Assembly: GCF_000308215.1 (NCBI RefSeq) | Contig: NZ_CAJE01000012.1 | Span: forward strand, 248,001-312,000 | DNA: 64,000 nucleotides | From: Methanomassiliicoccus luminyensis B10 | GTDB taxonomy: Archaea > Thermoplasmatota > Thermoplasmata > Methanomassiliicoccales > Methanomassiliicoccaceae | Direction of reading: 5' to 3' | In this document: positions 15,605-25,597 of the stretch, in pieces | Numbering within the stretch: the stretch's first letter is position 1 | How the letters are laid out: each line of letters opens with the position of its first letter | Made by a program: the position numbers and the translations under genes | Notes under the pieces: generated by a model | The model's database searches: none | What the model saw: the letters and a program-made list of their open reading frames with translations, nothing else | What the model was told of the DNA's origin: nothing

Positions 15605-16294
15605 CTAGTTCCCCGGCTCGGCCTCTTTGCCTTTCTTGCGGGAGGGCAGGGCCTCGGTCAGCTCGGGAAGCAGCCTGCTGATCCCTAACACCGCCAGGAA
15701 CGCGCCCACGATGGAAACGATCCATCCCACCGGCTTGTCCAAGGAACCGCTGGTGACCAGAAGCAGCGCGGCGGCCAGGCAGCCGATCCCCGCTACCAGC
15801 AGGGCGGCGTCGATCGCAAATGGGAGCTCGAGCTTGAACGAGGCCTTATGTCCTGCGGCAGGCTCCGCCTCGGCGGCTGCCAGCTTGGCCTTCGCTTTAG
15901 GCCGTTCCGGTCCCGTCCCCACATATGGGTCCGGGATGGCCTCGGCGATGGTATCGTCCGATGGAATGGCGCTGTCGTAGATCGGCTTGGCCACCGCGGC
16001 GGTGCCGCCAAGATCCAGCTCTTCGAACAGGGGCACGTCGTCCGCAACAGGGGGCAGGTCATGTCCCTGGACCTCTGCGGGCTTTTTCATGGTCATCTCG
16101 ATCTTGGAGGCGGTGCTTTCGTCCACCGACGGGGCATCGATCTCCTGCCCCAGCTTCTCAAGGTCGCTGATCTGCCCCATCCAATCGTCGGAGGCAACTC
16201 CAAAGTCCCACCCGCAGAACTCACATTGGTAGGCTCCAGGGCGATTCCGCAACCCACAGCGAGGGCATTCCTTAAGACCGGACGGTTTCTCCAT
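15605..16294 (-). CDS. Zinc-ribbon membrane protein of unknown function
   Basis: 229 residues: an N-terminal zinc ribbon (CPRCG at about 10-14 and CEFCGWDF at about 24-31), a long acidic, proline- and alanine-rich linker that is probably disordered, two transmembrane helices at about 160-205, and a basic tail. The layout, with ribbon and linker in the cytoplasm anchored by a hairpin of helices, recurs in uncharacterised archaeal proteins. The gene ends in TAG and precedes the metallo-hydrolase by 13 bases. Confidence 0.7.
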   Translation of the reverse strand: MEKPSGLKECPRCGLRNRPGAYQCEFCGWDFGVASDDWMGQISDLEKLGQEIDAPSVDESTASKIEMTMKKPAEVQGHDLPPVADDVPLFEELDLGGTAAVAKPIYDSAIPSDDTIAEAIPDPYVGTGPERPKAKAKLAAAEAEPAAGHKASFKLELPFAIDAALLVAGIGCLAAALLLVTSGSLDKPVGWIVSIVGAFLAVLGISRLLPELTEALPSRKKGKEAEPGN

Positions 16295-16461
16295 GATAAC
16301 AGCCTAGCTGAGGATTACTGTCCCTGGTTATATTTGTTTCACCCCTGCGTTCATAAATAAAAATACGACGATGTATTCCGTGGCGAGGGGAAATTGCAAC
16401 TAAAAATGTTGTAGGACCACGCTGAAACCTTTTATAATCGAAAACTGGATAGGCAACTCAG

Positions 16462-17610
16462 ATGAAGACCCTCGTTCTCTGCGTGGACCGGGACGACGAT
16501 TTCGGGGCCAAGGCCGGCCTTAACAGTCCGTTCATCGGCAGAGAGGAGAACCTCAACGCGGCGATGACCCTGGGGCTCAAGGACGCCGAGGACTCCGACA
16601 TCAACACCCTCTTCGCGGCGATATGCCTGTACGACGAGATGACCAAGAAGGGCATGTCCGTGGAGATCGCCACTATCTGCGGGGACACCGACGTCGGCTA
16701 CGAGAGCGACCTGGTGCTGGCGACCCAACTGGAGACCGTGCAGGAGGTCGTGCATCCGGACCGGGTGGTGCTGGTGTCCGACGGGGCCGAGGACGAGTAC
16801 ATCTACCCCATGATCTCATCGAGGATCAAGGTCGATTCGGTCCGCAAGGTCTACGTGAAGCAGGTGCCAACGGTCGAGGGGACGTACTATATCCTCATCA
16901 AGATGCTGAACGACGACAAGATCCGCAAGAGGATCCTGGTGCCCATCAGCCTGGCCCTCCTGGTGTTCGGCCTGTTCGCCCTCATCGACCCATTATATAA
17001 ACTGTGGAACAGCGACCCAGACGTTTCGTTCACCAGCATCGGCCTGGCCATGATCTGGCTGGTGGTCGGCATGTATCTGTTCTCGTTCGCGTACAAAGCG
17101 GGCGACAAGATGCGCGTATGGATGGACGAGATGGGGAAAGCGGTCCGCTCAGGCAGCCAGCTAATACCGTTCGCCATACTCTCGGGCCTGCTCGCGGTGC
17201 TCGGCGTGCTGTACGGCTGGGACGCCGCCACCATGGACCCCGACGCGGAGCTGGTGCAGCAGTTCCTGCTGTTCTCCAGCACCACCCTGTGGATGTGGGT
17301 GTTCGCCTACTTCGCGTACCAGGTGGGGCTGTTCATAAACCACTGGCTGTCCAAGGGCACGGTGTCATACACGTTCATCATCGCTTCCCTGACGGTGTTC
17401 GCGGCGGGCTTCATACTGCAGGGGGCCCTGGACGCGACCGCGGTGTTCTTCGACTACCGGCACTACGATCAGGTGGTTGTGATCCTGGAGATCGCGGCAG
17501 GCTTCCTCCTGGCGGTGTTCGGGGGCCTGCTGAACTCCTCGCTCCGCGGCTCCTCCGAGGACGGGGACAAGGGGGCCGAGAAGGGCGAGGCCGCCGAGAC
17601 CACGGAGTAA
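16462..17610 (+). CDS. DUF373 family membrane protein
   Basis: A 382-residue archaeal protein of the COG2237/DUF373 type. The soluble N-terminal domain (residues 1-150) begins TLVLCVDRDDDFG, a motif characteristic of the family, and includes an Asp-rich segment (SDGAEDEYIYP). Six or seven transmembrane helices follow from about 155, and the tail is acidic. The function is unknown; the Asp-rich domain suggests metal or nucleotide binding, which is inference. A TATA box (ttttataatc) lies about 30 bases upstream. It is followed after seven bases by mptE. Confidence 0.85.
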   Translation: MKTLVLCVDRDDDFGAKAGLNSPFIGREENLNAAMTLGLKDAEDSDINTLFAAICLYDEMTKKGMSVEIATICGDTDVGYESDLVLATQLETVQEVVHPDRVVLVSDGAEDEYIYPMISSRIKVDSVRKVYVKQVPTVEGTYYILIKMLNDDKIRKRILVPISLALLVFGLFALIDPLYKLWNSDPDVSFTSIGLAMIWLVVGMYLFSFAYKAGDKMRVWMDEMGKAVRSGSQLIPFAILSGLLAVLGVLYGWDAATMDPDAELVQQFLLFSSTTLWMWVFAYFAYQVGLFINHWLSKGTVSYTFIIASLTVFAAGFILQGALDATAVFFDYRHYDQVVVILEIAAGFLLAVFGGLLNSSLRGSSEDGDKGAEKGEAAETTE

Positions 17611-17617
17611 GGGGCCC

Positions 17618-18286
17618 ATGGACTTCTCGGAGTGGGAGCCGTACTATCGGGAGATCGTGTCGCAGCTCCATTATTCCGTGGCGGAGGACGAGCGGGCGGC
17701 GCGGGTGCTGGCGCAGGCCGCGGTCGGCAAGACGCTGTGCAGCCCGGCCTGCCTGGCCCAGAAGATCGGACCGGAGGTCACGGTGTGCGGCTGCGGCCTC
17801 GATCTGGAGGATGCGCTGCGGTCCTCGGAGCCGCGGGGCACCCTCATTGCCGCCGACGGCGCCACCTCGGTCCTGCTCCACCAGGCCGGGCGGGTCCCCG
17901 ATATTATAGTCACCGACCTGGACGGAGCGGTGGAGGACCAGATCTCCGCCAACGCCCAGGGCGCCATCGTGATCGTGCACGCTCACGGGGACAACGTCCC
18001 CGCCATCGAGCGGTTCATGCCCTGGTTCACCGGGAGGGTCGTCCTGACCACTCAGGCCCGGCCCCTTCCTACGGTCCGCAACTTCGGCGGCCTTACCGAC
18101 GGCGACAGGGCGGTCATGCTCGCCCGCCACTTCGGCGCGAAGAGGATACATCTGCTCGGCTTCGACATGAGCGAGCCGAGGGAAAAGAAGGGCCGGGACC
18201 CCGCCGTGAAGAAGGAGAAGCTCAAGTGGGCCCGCAAGCTGATATGGGACCTCAATCCTCCCGGGGTCGAGCTGTCGAGCCCGTGA
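17618..18286 (+). CDS. mptE: 6-hydroxymethyl-7,8-dihydropterin pyrophosphokinase MptE
   Basis: A 222-residue archaeal enzyme that pyrophosphorylates 6-hydroxymethyl dihydropterin on the way to tetrahydromethanopterin. It is unrelated to bacterial FolK. Family motifs are seen: LIAADGATSVLL, PDIIVTDLDG with its Asp pair (metal/ATP site), IVHAHGDN, and NFGGLTDGDRAVMLA. Length is typical. It follows the DUF373 gene closely and overlaps the convergent cutA gene by 35 bases. It supports a C1 metabolism using methanopterin-type cofactors. Confidence 0.9.
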   Translation: MDFSEWEPYYREIVSQLHYSVAEDERAARVLAQAAVGKTLCSPACLAQKIGPEVTVCGCGLDLEDALRSSEPRGTLIAADGATSVLLHQAGRVPDIIVTDLDGAVEDQISANAQGAIVIVHAHGDNVPAIERFMPWFTGRVVLTTQARPLPTVRNFGGLTDGDRAVMLARHFGAKRIHLLGFDMSEPREKKGRDPAVKKEKLKWARKLIWDLNPPGVELSSP

Positions 18287-18581
18287 TCCATTCGAGGTAG
18301 GGGGCGTGGCCCTCTGCGATGTCATAGCGGACCACGCAGGGCACCTCATAGGGATGCAGGCGCACCACCGCATCCTTGAAGGCCTCGAAGTCAGAGGACG
18401 CGATCTTGTAGATGACGGCCACCTCCGGCTCGTCCAGCACTTCCTCCTTCCAGCGATAGATCGACCGGACGGGGAAGATGTTGGCGCAGGCCGCCATCCT
18501 CCTGTCCACCAGCTCTCTTGAGATCTTCGCCGCCGTCCCCTCATCGGGATATGTGACCAGGACCGTGGATGCGCGGGTCAT
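18252..18581 (-). CDS. cutA: CutA1 divalent-cation tolerance protein
   Basis: 109 residues of the trimeric CutA1 family. Hallmarks are TYPDEGTAAKISRELVDRRMAACANIFP near the start, YRWKEEVLDEPEVAVIYK in the middle and HPYEVPCV near the end, in that order. Homologues bind copper and other divalent ions and have a ferredoxin-like trimer fold, but their role is unsettled. Its 3' end overlaps mptE on the other strand. Confidence 0.93.
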   Translation of the reverse strand: MTRASTVLVTYPDEGTAAKISRELVDRRMAACANIFPVRSIYRWKEEVLDEPEVAVIYKIASSDFEAFKDAVVRLHPYEVPCVVRYDIAEGHAPYLEWITGSTARPRED

Positions 18582-18735
18582 GACGTTGCCTCGGGATCTC
18601 CAAAATGCTAATCCTGCCTATCGCGCCCCGTTTATTAATAATCCTGCCGATATGTGTGCGATACTCATTTATATTGACCAGCCGATTTCCCCGCCAGTGG
18701 CTATGAGAATGCGACCCTTGGGTTGGTGAACTGTT

Positions 18736-21084
18736 ATGAACTCGGCTACCGATCGCCCCCTTCCCGAAGAGCCTCGTTCCGGCGGGAGCTACCCAAAATT
18801 GGCATCGCTCGTCCTGGTGGCCGTTATGGTCGTGGCGAGCCTGGGCAGCGTCCTTCTGCTGGGCAAGGGGGGCGACACTCCCTCGGCGTCGTTCGCGGCC
18901 AGCAAGACCTCGGTGTCCGTTGGCGAAACGGTGCAGTTCGACGCCTCCGGCAGCAAAGCGCCTTCCGGGACGATACTTTCATATGTATGGAACTTCGGCG
19001 ACAACACGCGGGTCACCACCAGCGGGCCGCTGATAGATCACACTTATTCCATTCCCGGCGCCATAATCGTCGGGCTCACCATCACCACCGACAAAGGCAC
19101 ATACGCGACCTCTGACGTTGTCAGGATCACCGTCAACCCGTCCACCGCGGACGCGGCCAACGACTCGGCCCCGGTGGCGTCCATCACTTCCTCCATCGAG
19201 CTGGCGGGAAACACTCTGGCCCCCGGGGCCTCCGCGATCTTCGACGGAAAGAACTCCTATGCATACACCTGGAACGGAACCGGCTTCGAGGCCGACGGGG
19301 CGGCCATCACCGGCTACGCTTGGACGTTCGGGGACGGCGGAGAGGCCTCCGGGATCAGCGCTACACACTCCTGGTCCCAGACGGACATATACGGGGTGGT
19401 GCTCACGGTGACCAAGGAGGGGAGCGTCAACACCACCTCGCAGTCGATGGTCTCGGTGTGGGTCAAGTCCTCCTCCCTTCTGCCGTTGACGAGGGCCGAC
19501 ACCTTTGTGAAGGCCACCAACGCCGAGCCGAGGACCGTTGATCCGGCCGTCTGCACCGACACCGCCGGAGGGGAGATAATCCAGAACGCGTACCAGACCC
19601 TGGTATGGTACGACGGGGCCAGCGCCACCGAGCTGAGGCCGGTCCTGGCGACCAACGTCCCCAGCCTGGAGGACGGGACCATATCCGACGATGGGCTGGT
19701 CTATACTTACCACATCCGCACTGATGTCAAGTTCCATTCTGGAAACATCCTCACCCCGGAGGATGTGGAGTACTCGCTGGAACGGGTTCTCCTGATGGGG
19801 CAGGCTCCCGCCTGGATCCTCGCCCAGTTCGTGGTGCCGGACTGGAGCACCGGCACCCCGGTCACCCCGGCCCAGGCCGACGCGGCCATCGAAGTGGAGG
19901 GGAACGACGTGATCATCACCCTGGTGAGGCCATACCCCGCGTTCAACTACGTCATGGCCACCACGGTCACGTCGATAGTGGAGAAGGCCCAGGTGGAGGC
20001 CCACGGGGGCGTCGAAGCGGGAGAGACCAACGCTTGGATGTCGAGGAACGACGCAGGTACCGGGCCGTTCACCCTGGCGGAATGGGTCCCCAATCAATAT
20101 GTGCGGATGGACCGGTTCGACCAGTACTGGGAAGCCCCCGCCTCGCTGAAGCACGTGTTCATCAAGCAGGTCAAGGACCTTGGCACCCGCGAGATGATGC
20201 TGTTCTCGGGCGACGCCGATACCGCGTATATCGATCGCCAGCACGCCTCTGACGTGGCCGGCCGTACCGAGCTGAAGTCCGTGGTGGGCCTTCCTTCGTT
20301 CAGCATAAACTTCGTCGGACTTAACCAGAACATCGTGGCCTCGGACCTGAACGTGGGGGTGCCCTCCGACTTCTTCTCCGATGTGCACGTGAGGAGGGCG
20401 TTCGCCTACGCCTTTGACTATGCCAGCTTCATCAACGACTACATGCTGGGCACGGCGTCGCAGCCCAACAGCGCCATACCTGAAGGGATGCTGCACTACA
20501 ATGCCTCCCTCCCGGTGTACCAGCTCGACCTGGAAAAGGCCAGGGAGGAGCTCCGGCAGGCCTCCGACGGGAAAGGCGGCAACTACTTCGACGCCGGGTT
20601 CACCATAAGCATCTATTACAACGTGGAGAGCCCGGAGCGCCGGGCGCAGTGCGACCTGCTGAAGACGGGCCTGGAAGCCATCAGCGACCGGATCGAGGTC
20701 AACGTGGTGGCGCTGTCATTCTCCTCGTACTACAGCCACCTGCTGGCGAACCACTTCTCCGCCTTCATCGGGGCGTGGCAGAGCGATTATGCCGATCCCG
20801 ACGACAACGTCCTGCCATTCTACCACATCGGAGGCACCTACGCCGCCGCGGTCGGATTGGACAACGAGACCCTGAGCGGCATGGCAAAGCAAGCCTCGGA
20901 GACGCTGGACTATTATGAGAGGCAGCAGCTGTACGACGCCATCGCCATGTCCAGCTACGAGAACGCCTACTACATTTTCACCTCCCAGCCGGACGTGTTC
21001 CATGTGGAGCGGGCATGGGTGCAGGGCTATCACTACAATCCCATGCATATGGGCCTGTACTACTACGCGCTGTCCAAGGGATGA
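18736..21084 (+). CDS. Membrane-anchored PKD-domain fused oligopeptide-binding protein (SBP family 5)
   Basis: 782 residues. An N-terminal hydrophobic anchor (about 23-45) is followed by two PKD-like domains: the first at about 50-135 (YVWNFGDN), the second at about 150-245 (YAWTFGDGG). The rest is a family 5 extracellular solute-binding domain (SBP_bac_5): PRTVDPAVCTDTAGGEIIQNAYQ, then FHSGNILTPEDVEYSLER, the class signature region. It heads a complete ABC importer operon. The PKD repeats may act as a stalk or as carbohydrate/protein-binding modules between membrane and receptor. Ligand: peptide or similar, not determined. A TATA box (catttatatt) lies near 18666. Confidence 0.9.
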   Translation: MNSATDRPLPEEPRSGGSYPKLASLVLVAVMVVASLGSVLLLGKGGDTPSASFAASKTSVSVGETVQFDASGSKAPSGTILSYVWNFGDNTRVTTSGPLIDHTYSIPGAIIVGLTITTDKGTYATSDVVRITVNPSTADAANDSAPVASITSSIELAGNTLAPGASAIFDGKNSYAYTWNGTGFEADGAAITGYAWTFGDGGEASGISATHSWSQTDIYGVVLTVTKEGSVNTTSQSMVSVWVKSSSLLPLTRADTFVKATNAEPRTVDPAVCTDTAGGEIIQNAYQTLVWYDGASATELRPVLATNVPSLEDGTISDDGLVYTYHIRTDVKFHSGNILTPEDVEYSLERVLLMGQAPAWILAQFVVPDWSTGTPVTPAQADAAIEVEGNDVIITLVRPYPAFNYVMATTVTSIVEKAQVEAHGGVEAGETNAWMSRNDAGTGPFTLAEWVPNQYVRMDRFDQYWEAPASLKHVFIKQVKDLGTREMMLFSGDADTAYIDRQHASDVAGRTELKSVVGLPSFSINFVGLNQNIVASDLNVGVPSDFFSDVHVRRAFAYAFDYASFINDYMLGTASQPNSAIPEGMLHYNASLPVYQLDLEKAREELRQASDGKGGNYFDAGFTISIYYNVESPERRAQCDLLKTGLEAISDRIEVNVVALSFSSYYSHLLANHFSAFIGAWQSDYADPDDNVLPFYHIGGTYAAAVGLDNETLSGMAKQASETLDYYERQQLYDAIAMSSYENAYYIFTSQPDVFHVERAWVQGYHYNPMHMGLYYYALSKG

Positions 21085-21163
21085 TGCCTGATTCCCGGGA
21101 CCATTTCGCGGTCCGCAAGCCATTTTATACGGTGACCCCGTTTTTCTGGCCGGTGGCGGTACC

Positions 21164-22192
21164 GTGAGGATCAGCGTCTACATCGCCAGGAGGCTGCTGC
21201 TGATGGTCCCGGTCCTGTTCGGGCTGTCGATATTCATCTTTTCTCTCACCCGCATCGGAGGGGACCCAGCCTACGCATACGTCACCGAAGGCATGTCCGC
21301 GGCGCAGATCGACGCCATCAGGGAGACTTACCACCTCAACGAGCCGCTGCATGTCCAGTACGTCTACTGGCTCAACGGGGTGGTGCACGGGGATTGGGGC
21401 GTTTCCCCCACCAACGGGTATCTTCCGGTCACGGACAGCATCGCCATGTTCTTCCCCGCCACGCTGGAGCTTGCGCTCTTTGCCATCGTCATCGCCGTCG
21501 CGGTGAGCGTGGTCATGGGGACCCGCTCCGCGGTCAAGAAAGACCGCGCCTTCGACCACGCCACCAGGCTCGCTACTCTGGCCAGCATTTCAGTCCCCAT
21601 CTTCGTTCTGGCGCTGGGGCTACAGTATGTCTTCTACTACCAGCTGCACCTGCTCCCCGCCACCGGCCGCTACGACGAGTTCCTGTTCATGATGCACTCG
21701 TCCGGCTACCATGAGTACACCGGGCTCCGCCTGGTCGATGCCCTGCTCAACGGGGATGCCGAGCTGTTCTGGGACGCCTTGAAGCACATCATCCTGCCAG
21801 CCACCGCCCTGGGGCTGGGGACCGCGGCCGCGCTGACCCGGATCATGCGCGTGAGCATGCTGGAGGTTCTGAGCCTCGATTATATACGCACCGCCCGGGC
21901 CAAGGGGCTGGAGGAAGGGGCCGTGGTCCGCGACCATGCCCGGCGCAACGCCCTCATCCCCACGGTGACGATGTCGGGGATGCTGTTCGCGTCCCTGCTG
22001 GGCGGCGCCGTCCTCACGGAATGGATCTTCGCGTGGCCCGGGCTGGGGTACTGGTCCGCCAGCGCGATAGCGGGCAGCGACTCCGTTTCCGTGGTGGGCT
22101 TCGTGATGTTCTTTGCCATCGTGTTCGTGATCGTCAACCTTGCCGTGGACATACTGTACGCGTTCCTGGACCCCCGGATGGAGCTGAGGTGA
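21164..22192 (+). CDS. Oligopeptide-type ABC transporter permease (DppB-like)
   Basis: 342 residues with six transmembrane helices. The N-terminus RISVYIARRLLLMVPVLFG is typical of DppB/OppB. The EAA-type loop appears around SLDYIRTARAKGLEEGAVVRDHARRNAL. GTG 21164 has GGTGGCGGT upstream, and a TATA box (cattttatacgg) lies near 21120. It is followed by the second permease after one base. Confidence 0.92.
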   Translation: MRISVYIARRLLLMVPVLFGLSIFIFSLTRIGGDPAYAYVTEGMSAAQIDAIRETYHLNEPLHVQYVYWLNGVVHGDWGVSPTNGYLPVTDSIAMFFPATLELALFAIVIAVAVSVVMGTRSAVKKDRAFDHATRLATLASISVPIFVLALGLQYVFYYQLHLLPATGRYDEFLFMMHSSGYHEYTGLRLVDALLNGDAELFWDALKHIILPATALGLGTAAALTRIMRVSMLEVLSLDYIRTARAKGLEEGAVVRDHARRNALIPTVTMSGMLFASLLGGAVLTEWIFAWPGLGYWSASAIAGSDSVSVVGFVMFFAIVFVIVNLAVDILYAFLDPRMELR

Positions 22193-22193
22193 C

Positions 22194-23204
22194 ATGGCCA
22201 CGGTGAACGAGCGCGGTCCCGGGGCGGGGGAGAGGAGGTTCGGCGGGGCACGGTCGTCCCTGGCCCCCGTGCTGAGGGAGCGCCGGCGCTGGTTCGCCGC
22301 CCTGAGGAAGAACAGGCTGGCCATGGCCGGCCTCGCGCTGGTGCTGTTCATCCTGGCTATCGCCGTGGCCGCGCCCCTGCTGGCCCCGCCGGTGGGGGAC
22401 GGGAACCCCCTAGAGGTGCCCAAGGACATGGAGCGGCCCGCTCTCCCCAAGCCTCCGGGGGCCCAGGGGATAATCGACGGGAAGACCACCACCTTCATCT
22501 TCGGCACCGGGCAGTACGGTGAGGATATCTACTACGGCATCGTGTGGGGCGCGAGGACCTCGCTGTACATCTCCATGGCGGTAGTGGGGGCGGCCCTGTT
22601 GCTCGGCATCGCCGTGGGAGCGCTCGCGGGGTACCGCGGCGGGCTGGTCGACGAGGTGCTGATGCGCCTCACCGACGTGTTCATGGCCCTGCCCGCCCTG
22701 ATAATGGCCCTGGCCATCGTGGCGGTGCTGGGGAACAGCATCGAGAACGTGATACTCGCCCTGGTCATCACGTGGTGGCCCGCTTACGCCAGGATCATGC
22801 GCGGCCAGGTGATGTCGGTGAAGAACAGCGGGTACGTGGAGGCAGCGAGAGCGATCGGGGCCGGCCGCGGGAGGATACTGTTCCGCCATATCGTGCCGAA
22901 CTCCATTTCCCCGCTGATGGTCCAGGCCACCATGGACATCGGCATGGTGGTGCTGGTGGCCGCGGCCCTTTCCTTCATCGGCTTCAACCATCCGGACATG
23001 GCGGAATGGGGCCGCATGGTCGCTTCAGGACAGAGCTATATCCTTTCCCAGGTCCCCTACCCGTACCCTGACGGAGCGATGCACAACCCCTGGTGGATGT
23101 GGGCCATACCGGGGGCGTTCATATTCATCATGGTGATGGGCTTCAACCTCCTCGGGGAGGGGCTGAGGGACGCCATGGACCCCCGGAGGGTGAAGAGGAG
23201 ATGA
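22194..23204 (+). CDS. Oligopeptide-type ABC transporter permease (DppC-like)
   Basis: 336 residues with an N-terminal cytoplasmic segment, then six helices. The DppC N-terminal region (RRWFAALRKNRLAMAGLALV) and the EAA loop (SGYVEAARAIGAGRGRILFRHIVPN) identify it. An extracellular loop of about 50 residues between helices 1 and 2 (ending FGTGQYGEDIYYGIVWGART) is usual for the family. The stop overlaps the next start (ATGA). Confidence 0.92.
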   Translation: MATVNERGPGAGERRFGGARSSLAPVLRERRRWFAALRKNRLAMAGLALVLFILAIAVAAPLLAPPVGDGNPLEVPKDMERPALPKPPGAQGIIDGKTTTFIFGTGQYGEDIYYGIVWGARTSLYISMAVVGAALLLGIAVGALAGYRGGLVDEVLMRLTDVFMALPALIMALAIVAVLGNSIENVILALVITWWPAYARIMRGQVMSVKNSGYVEAARAIGAGRGRILFRHIVPNSISPLMVQATMDIGMVVLVAAALSFIGFNHPDMAEWGRMVASGQSYILSQVPYPYPDGAMHNPWWMWAIPGAFIFIMVMGFNLLGEGLRDAMDPRRVKRR

Positions 23205-24412
23205 GCGGGACGGTGCTGGAGGTCAGGGAGCTGAGGGCGGGGTTCGACACCCCCGACGGCAGGCTGGAGGCTCTCGACGGGGTGTCCTTCGAGGTCCGGA
23301 GGGGAGAGGTCTTCGGCATCGTCGGCGAGTCGGGGTGCGGGAAGAGCGTCACCGCCTCCTGCATCCTGCGCCTTCTTCCGCCCTCGGGCAGCATAGGCTC
23401 CGGCACGGTGCTGTTCGCCGTCCCCGAGGAGACCATGGACCTCATCAGGGAGCTTCGGGCGTCCGGCAAGGATAACGGCGGGCTCAGGATGCTGGTGGGA
23501 GAATGGGACCTCCTGGGGCGCTCGGAAGGGTACATGCGCCAGATACGCGGGGACCACATATCCATGGTGTTCCAGGACCCCGCCTCCGCACTGAACCCCG
23601 TGCTCACCGTCGGGAGGCAGATCTCCGAGGTGGTGCTCGCCCACCGCGGCAAGGAGCTTGCCGAGGCCGTGCTGGCGAAGGCCGATTCCGGAGAAGGGAA
23701 GAGGCACCGACTGGTACGCCCGTTCATCGCCCGCATGAAGGAAGATCCCGACAGCTTGATGCTCAGGGCGGCGCGTCGAATCCCCGTCCTCCGCAGGTAC
23801 CGGCGACCGGTCGAGGAAGAGGCATGGTCCCGGGCCGAGGAGATGCTCCGCCTAATGCAAGTTCCCGACCCGCCCAGGATGATGAACTCGTACCCATTCG
23901 AGCTGTCGGGGGGAATGCAGCAGCGCGCTACCATCGCCATGGCCCTGATAAACCGGCCCAGGCTGCTCATCGCCGACGAGCCCACCACATCGCTGGACGT
24001 GACGATACAGGCCCAGATCCTGGAGCTGATGAGGCGCCTGCAGAAAGAGATGGGCAGCTCCATCCTGCTGATCACCCACAATCTGGGGGTGGTGGCGGAG
24101 ACCTGCGACCGGGTGGGGGTGATGTACGCCGGGTCGATGGTGGAGATCGGCCCGGTGGACAGGGTGCTGAAGGACCCCCTGCATCCGTACACCCGGGGCC
24201 TCCTAGACGCCGTCCCGAGGCTGGACCGGAGCGAGAGGCTGAGCACCATCCAGGGGAGCGTGCCCGATCCCCTCGACCCCCCGTCCGGCTGCCGGTTCCA
24301 TCCGCGCTGTCCCAGGGCGATGGACATCTGCAGGACGGAAAGGCCGGCCCCCGTCAGCATCGGCCCGGACCGCCAGGTGTGCTGCCACCTCTGCGCTGGG
24401 GTGAGGGAATGA
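23201..24412 (+). CDS. Oligopeptide-type ABC transporter ATPase (DppD-like)
   Basis: 403 residues. Walker A is GESGCGKS, the Q loop is in SMVFQDP, the signature is LSGGMQQR and Walker B is [12 protein letters not shown]. The C-terminal oligo-HPY region ends in a Cys-containing GCRFHPRCP motif. The domain is longer than usual: there is an insertion after Walker A (about residues 70-115) and a basic insertion (about 150-205) before the signature helix. ATG 23201 overlaps the dppC-like stop. It pairs with the next ATPase. Confidence 0.92.
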   Translation: MSGTVLEVRELRAGFDTPDGRLEALDGVSFEVRRGEVFGIVGESGCGKSVTASCILRLLPPSGSIGSGTVLFAVPEETMDLIRELRASGKDNGGLRMLVGEWDLLGRSEGYMRQIRGDHISMVFQDPASALNPVLTVGRQISEVVLAHRGKELAEAVLAKADSGEGKRHRLVRPFIARMKEDPDSLMLRAARRIPVLRRYRRPVEEEAWSRAEEMLRLMQVPDPPRMMNSYPFELSGGMQQRATIAMALINRPRLLIADEPTTSLDVTIQAQILELMRRLQKEMGSSILLITHNLGVVAETCDRVGVMYAGSMVEIGPVDRVLKDPLHPYTRGLLDAVPRLDRSERLSTIQGSVPDPLDPPSGCRFHPRCPRAMDICRTERPAPVSIGPDRQVCCHLCAGVRE

Positions 24413-25497
24413 GCGAGATGCTCATGGAGGCCAGGGGTCTGGTCAAGCACTTCCCGGTGCGCTCCGGCGGCCTGGCCGGCCGGGATGTGGTAAGGGCGGT
24501 GGACGGCGTGGACCTCGCCGTGCGCAAGGGGGAGACGGTCGGGCTGGTCGGCGAGTCCGCCTGCGGGAAGACCACCTTGGGAAGGATGGCGCTGCATCTG
24601 ATCGCGCCGACCGAGGGCAATGTGTACTGGAATATGCCCCCGGAGGTCCGGGAGAGAATGCTCGAGCTGGAGCCCGGACCGGAGAGGAAAAGTCCGTCCA
24701 GGGAGCTGGAGGTCATCAACCGGGAGTACTCGCTGGGCCGGATGGGAGCTAAGAAGCTTCGCCTCATCAGGAAGGACATGCAGATGGTGTTCCAGGACCC
24801 CTACGGCTCCCTGGACCCCCGCATGCTGGTGAAGGACATCGTGGGCGAGCCCCTGGTGGTTCACAAGGCGGCCAAGGGCACGGAGCTGCGCTCCAGGGTC
24901 CTGGATCTCCTGGGGACGGTGGGCCTGGGCCCGGAGCACCTATATCGCTACCCTCACGAGTTCTCGGGAGGGCAGAGGCAGAGGGTCGGCATCGCCAGAG
25001 CGCTGGCCCTCGACCCGGAGTTCCTGGTGCTGGACGAGCCGACCTCGGCCCTGGACGTCTCGGTGCAGGCGCAGACGCTGAACCTTCTGAACGATCTCCA
25101 GGACCGCCTGGGCCTGAGCTACCTGTTCATATCCCACGATCTGTCGGTGGTCCGCTACATGTGCGACCGCGTGAACGTCATGTACCTCGGCAAGATCGTG
25201 GAGTCGGCGCCGAAGGAGGAGCTGTTCGCTCATCCCCGCCATCCGTACACCGGGGCGCTGCTCTCCTCCATCCCCGACCCGGAAAGGCCGCGGGCCCACG
25301 CGCCCCTGCCCGGGGAGGTCCCCTCGCCCGCCGATCTCCCGGTGGGCTGCCGCTTCCGCACCCGGTGCCCCTGCCGCCAGCCGATATGCGAGAGGGAGGA
25401 GCCGGGGCTTTGCGAATGCAAGCCCGGGCACTGGGTGGCCTGCCACTTCTGGGATCGGGCGGACCCGCCGCTGACGGACGGCAGGGACCGAGGTTAA
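24409..25497 (+). CDS. Oligopeptide-type ABC transporter ATPase (DppF-like)
   Basis: 362 residues. Walker A reads GESACGKTT, with Ala where Gly is usual, the Q loop [14 protein letters not shown], the signature FSGGQRQR, Walker [13 protein letters not shown] and the H-loop FISHDLSV. The C-terminal domain has GCRFRTRCP. An insertion of about 45 residues (near 75-120) mirrors that of its partner. It closes the five-gene importer operon and overlaps the preceding stop by four bases. Confidence 0.92.
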   Translation: MSEMLMEARGLVKHFPVRSGGLAGRDVVRAVDGVDLAVRKGETVGLVGESACGKTTLGRMALHLIAPTEGNVYWNMPPEVRERMLELEPGPERKSPSRELEVINREYSLGRMGAKKLRLIRKDMQMVFQDPYGSLDPRMLVKDIVGEPLVVHKAAKGTELRSRVLDLLGTVGLGPEHLYRYPHEFSGGQRQRVGIARALALDPEFLVLDEPTSALDVSVQAQTLNLLNDLQDRLGLSYLFISHDLSVVRYMCDRVNVMYLGKIVESAPKEELFAHPRHPYTGALLSSIPDPERPRAHAPLPGEVPSPADLPVGCRFRTRCPCRQPICEREEPGLCECKPGHWVACHFWDRADPPLTDGRDRG

Positions 25498-25597
25498 GGA
25501 GGCGATGAGGGGGCACCGTTCCGGCGACGGCCTTTATACTCTACGCAGAATTATTAGAGAGAAAGATATATAAACGAGCTGTTCGAATGCAATAATC

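Noticed and set aside
18979-20496. A 505-codon minus-strand frame inside the PKD-receptor gene
   Set aside because: Antisense shadow; Gly/Val/Arg-rich with no recognisable domain.
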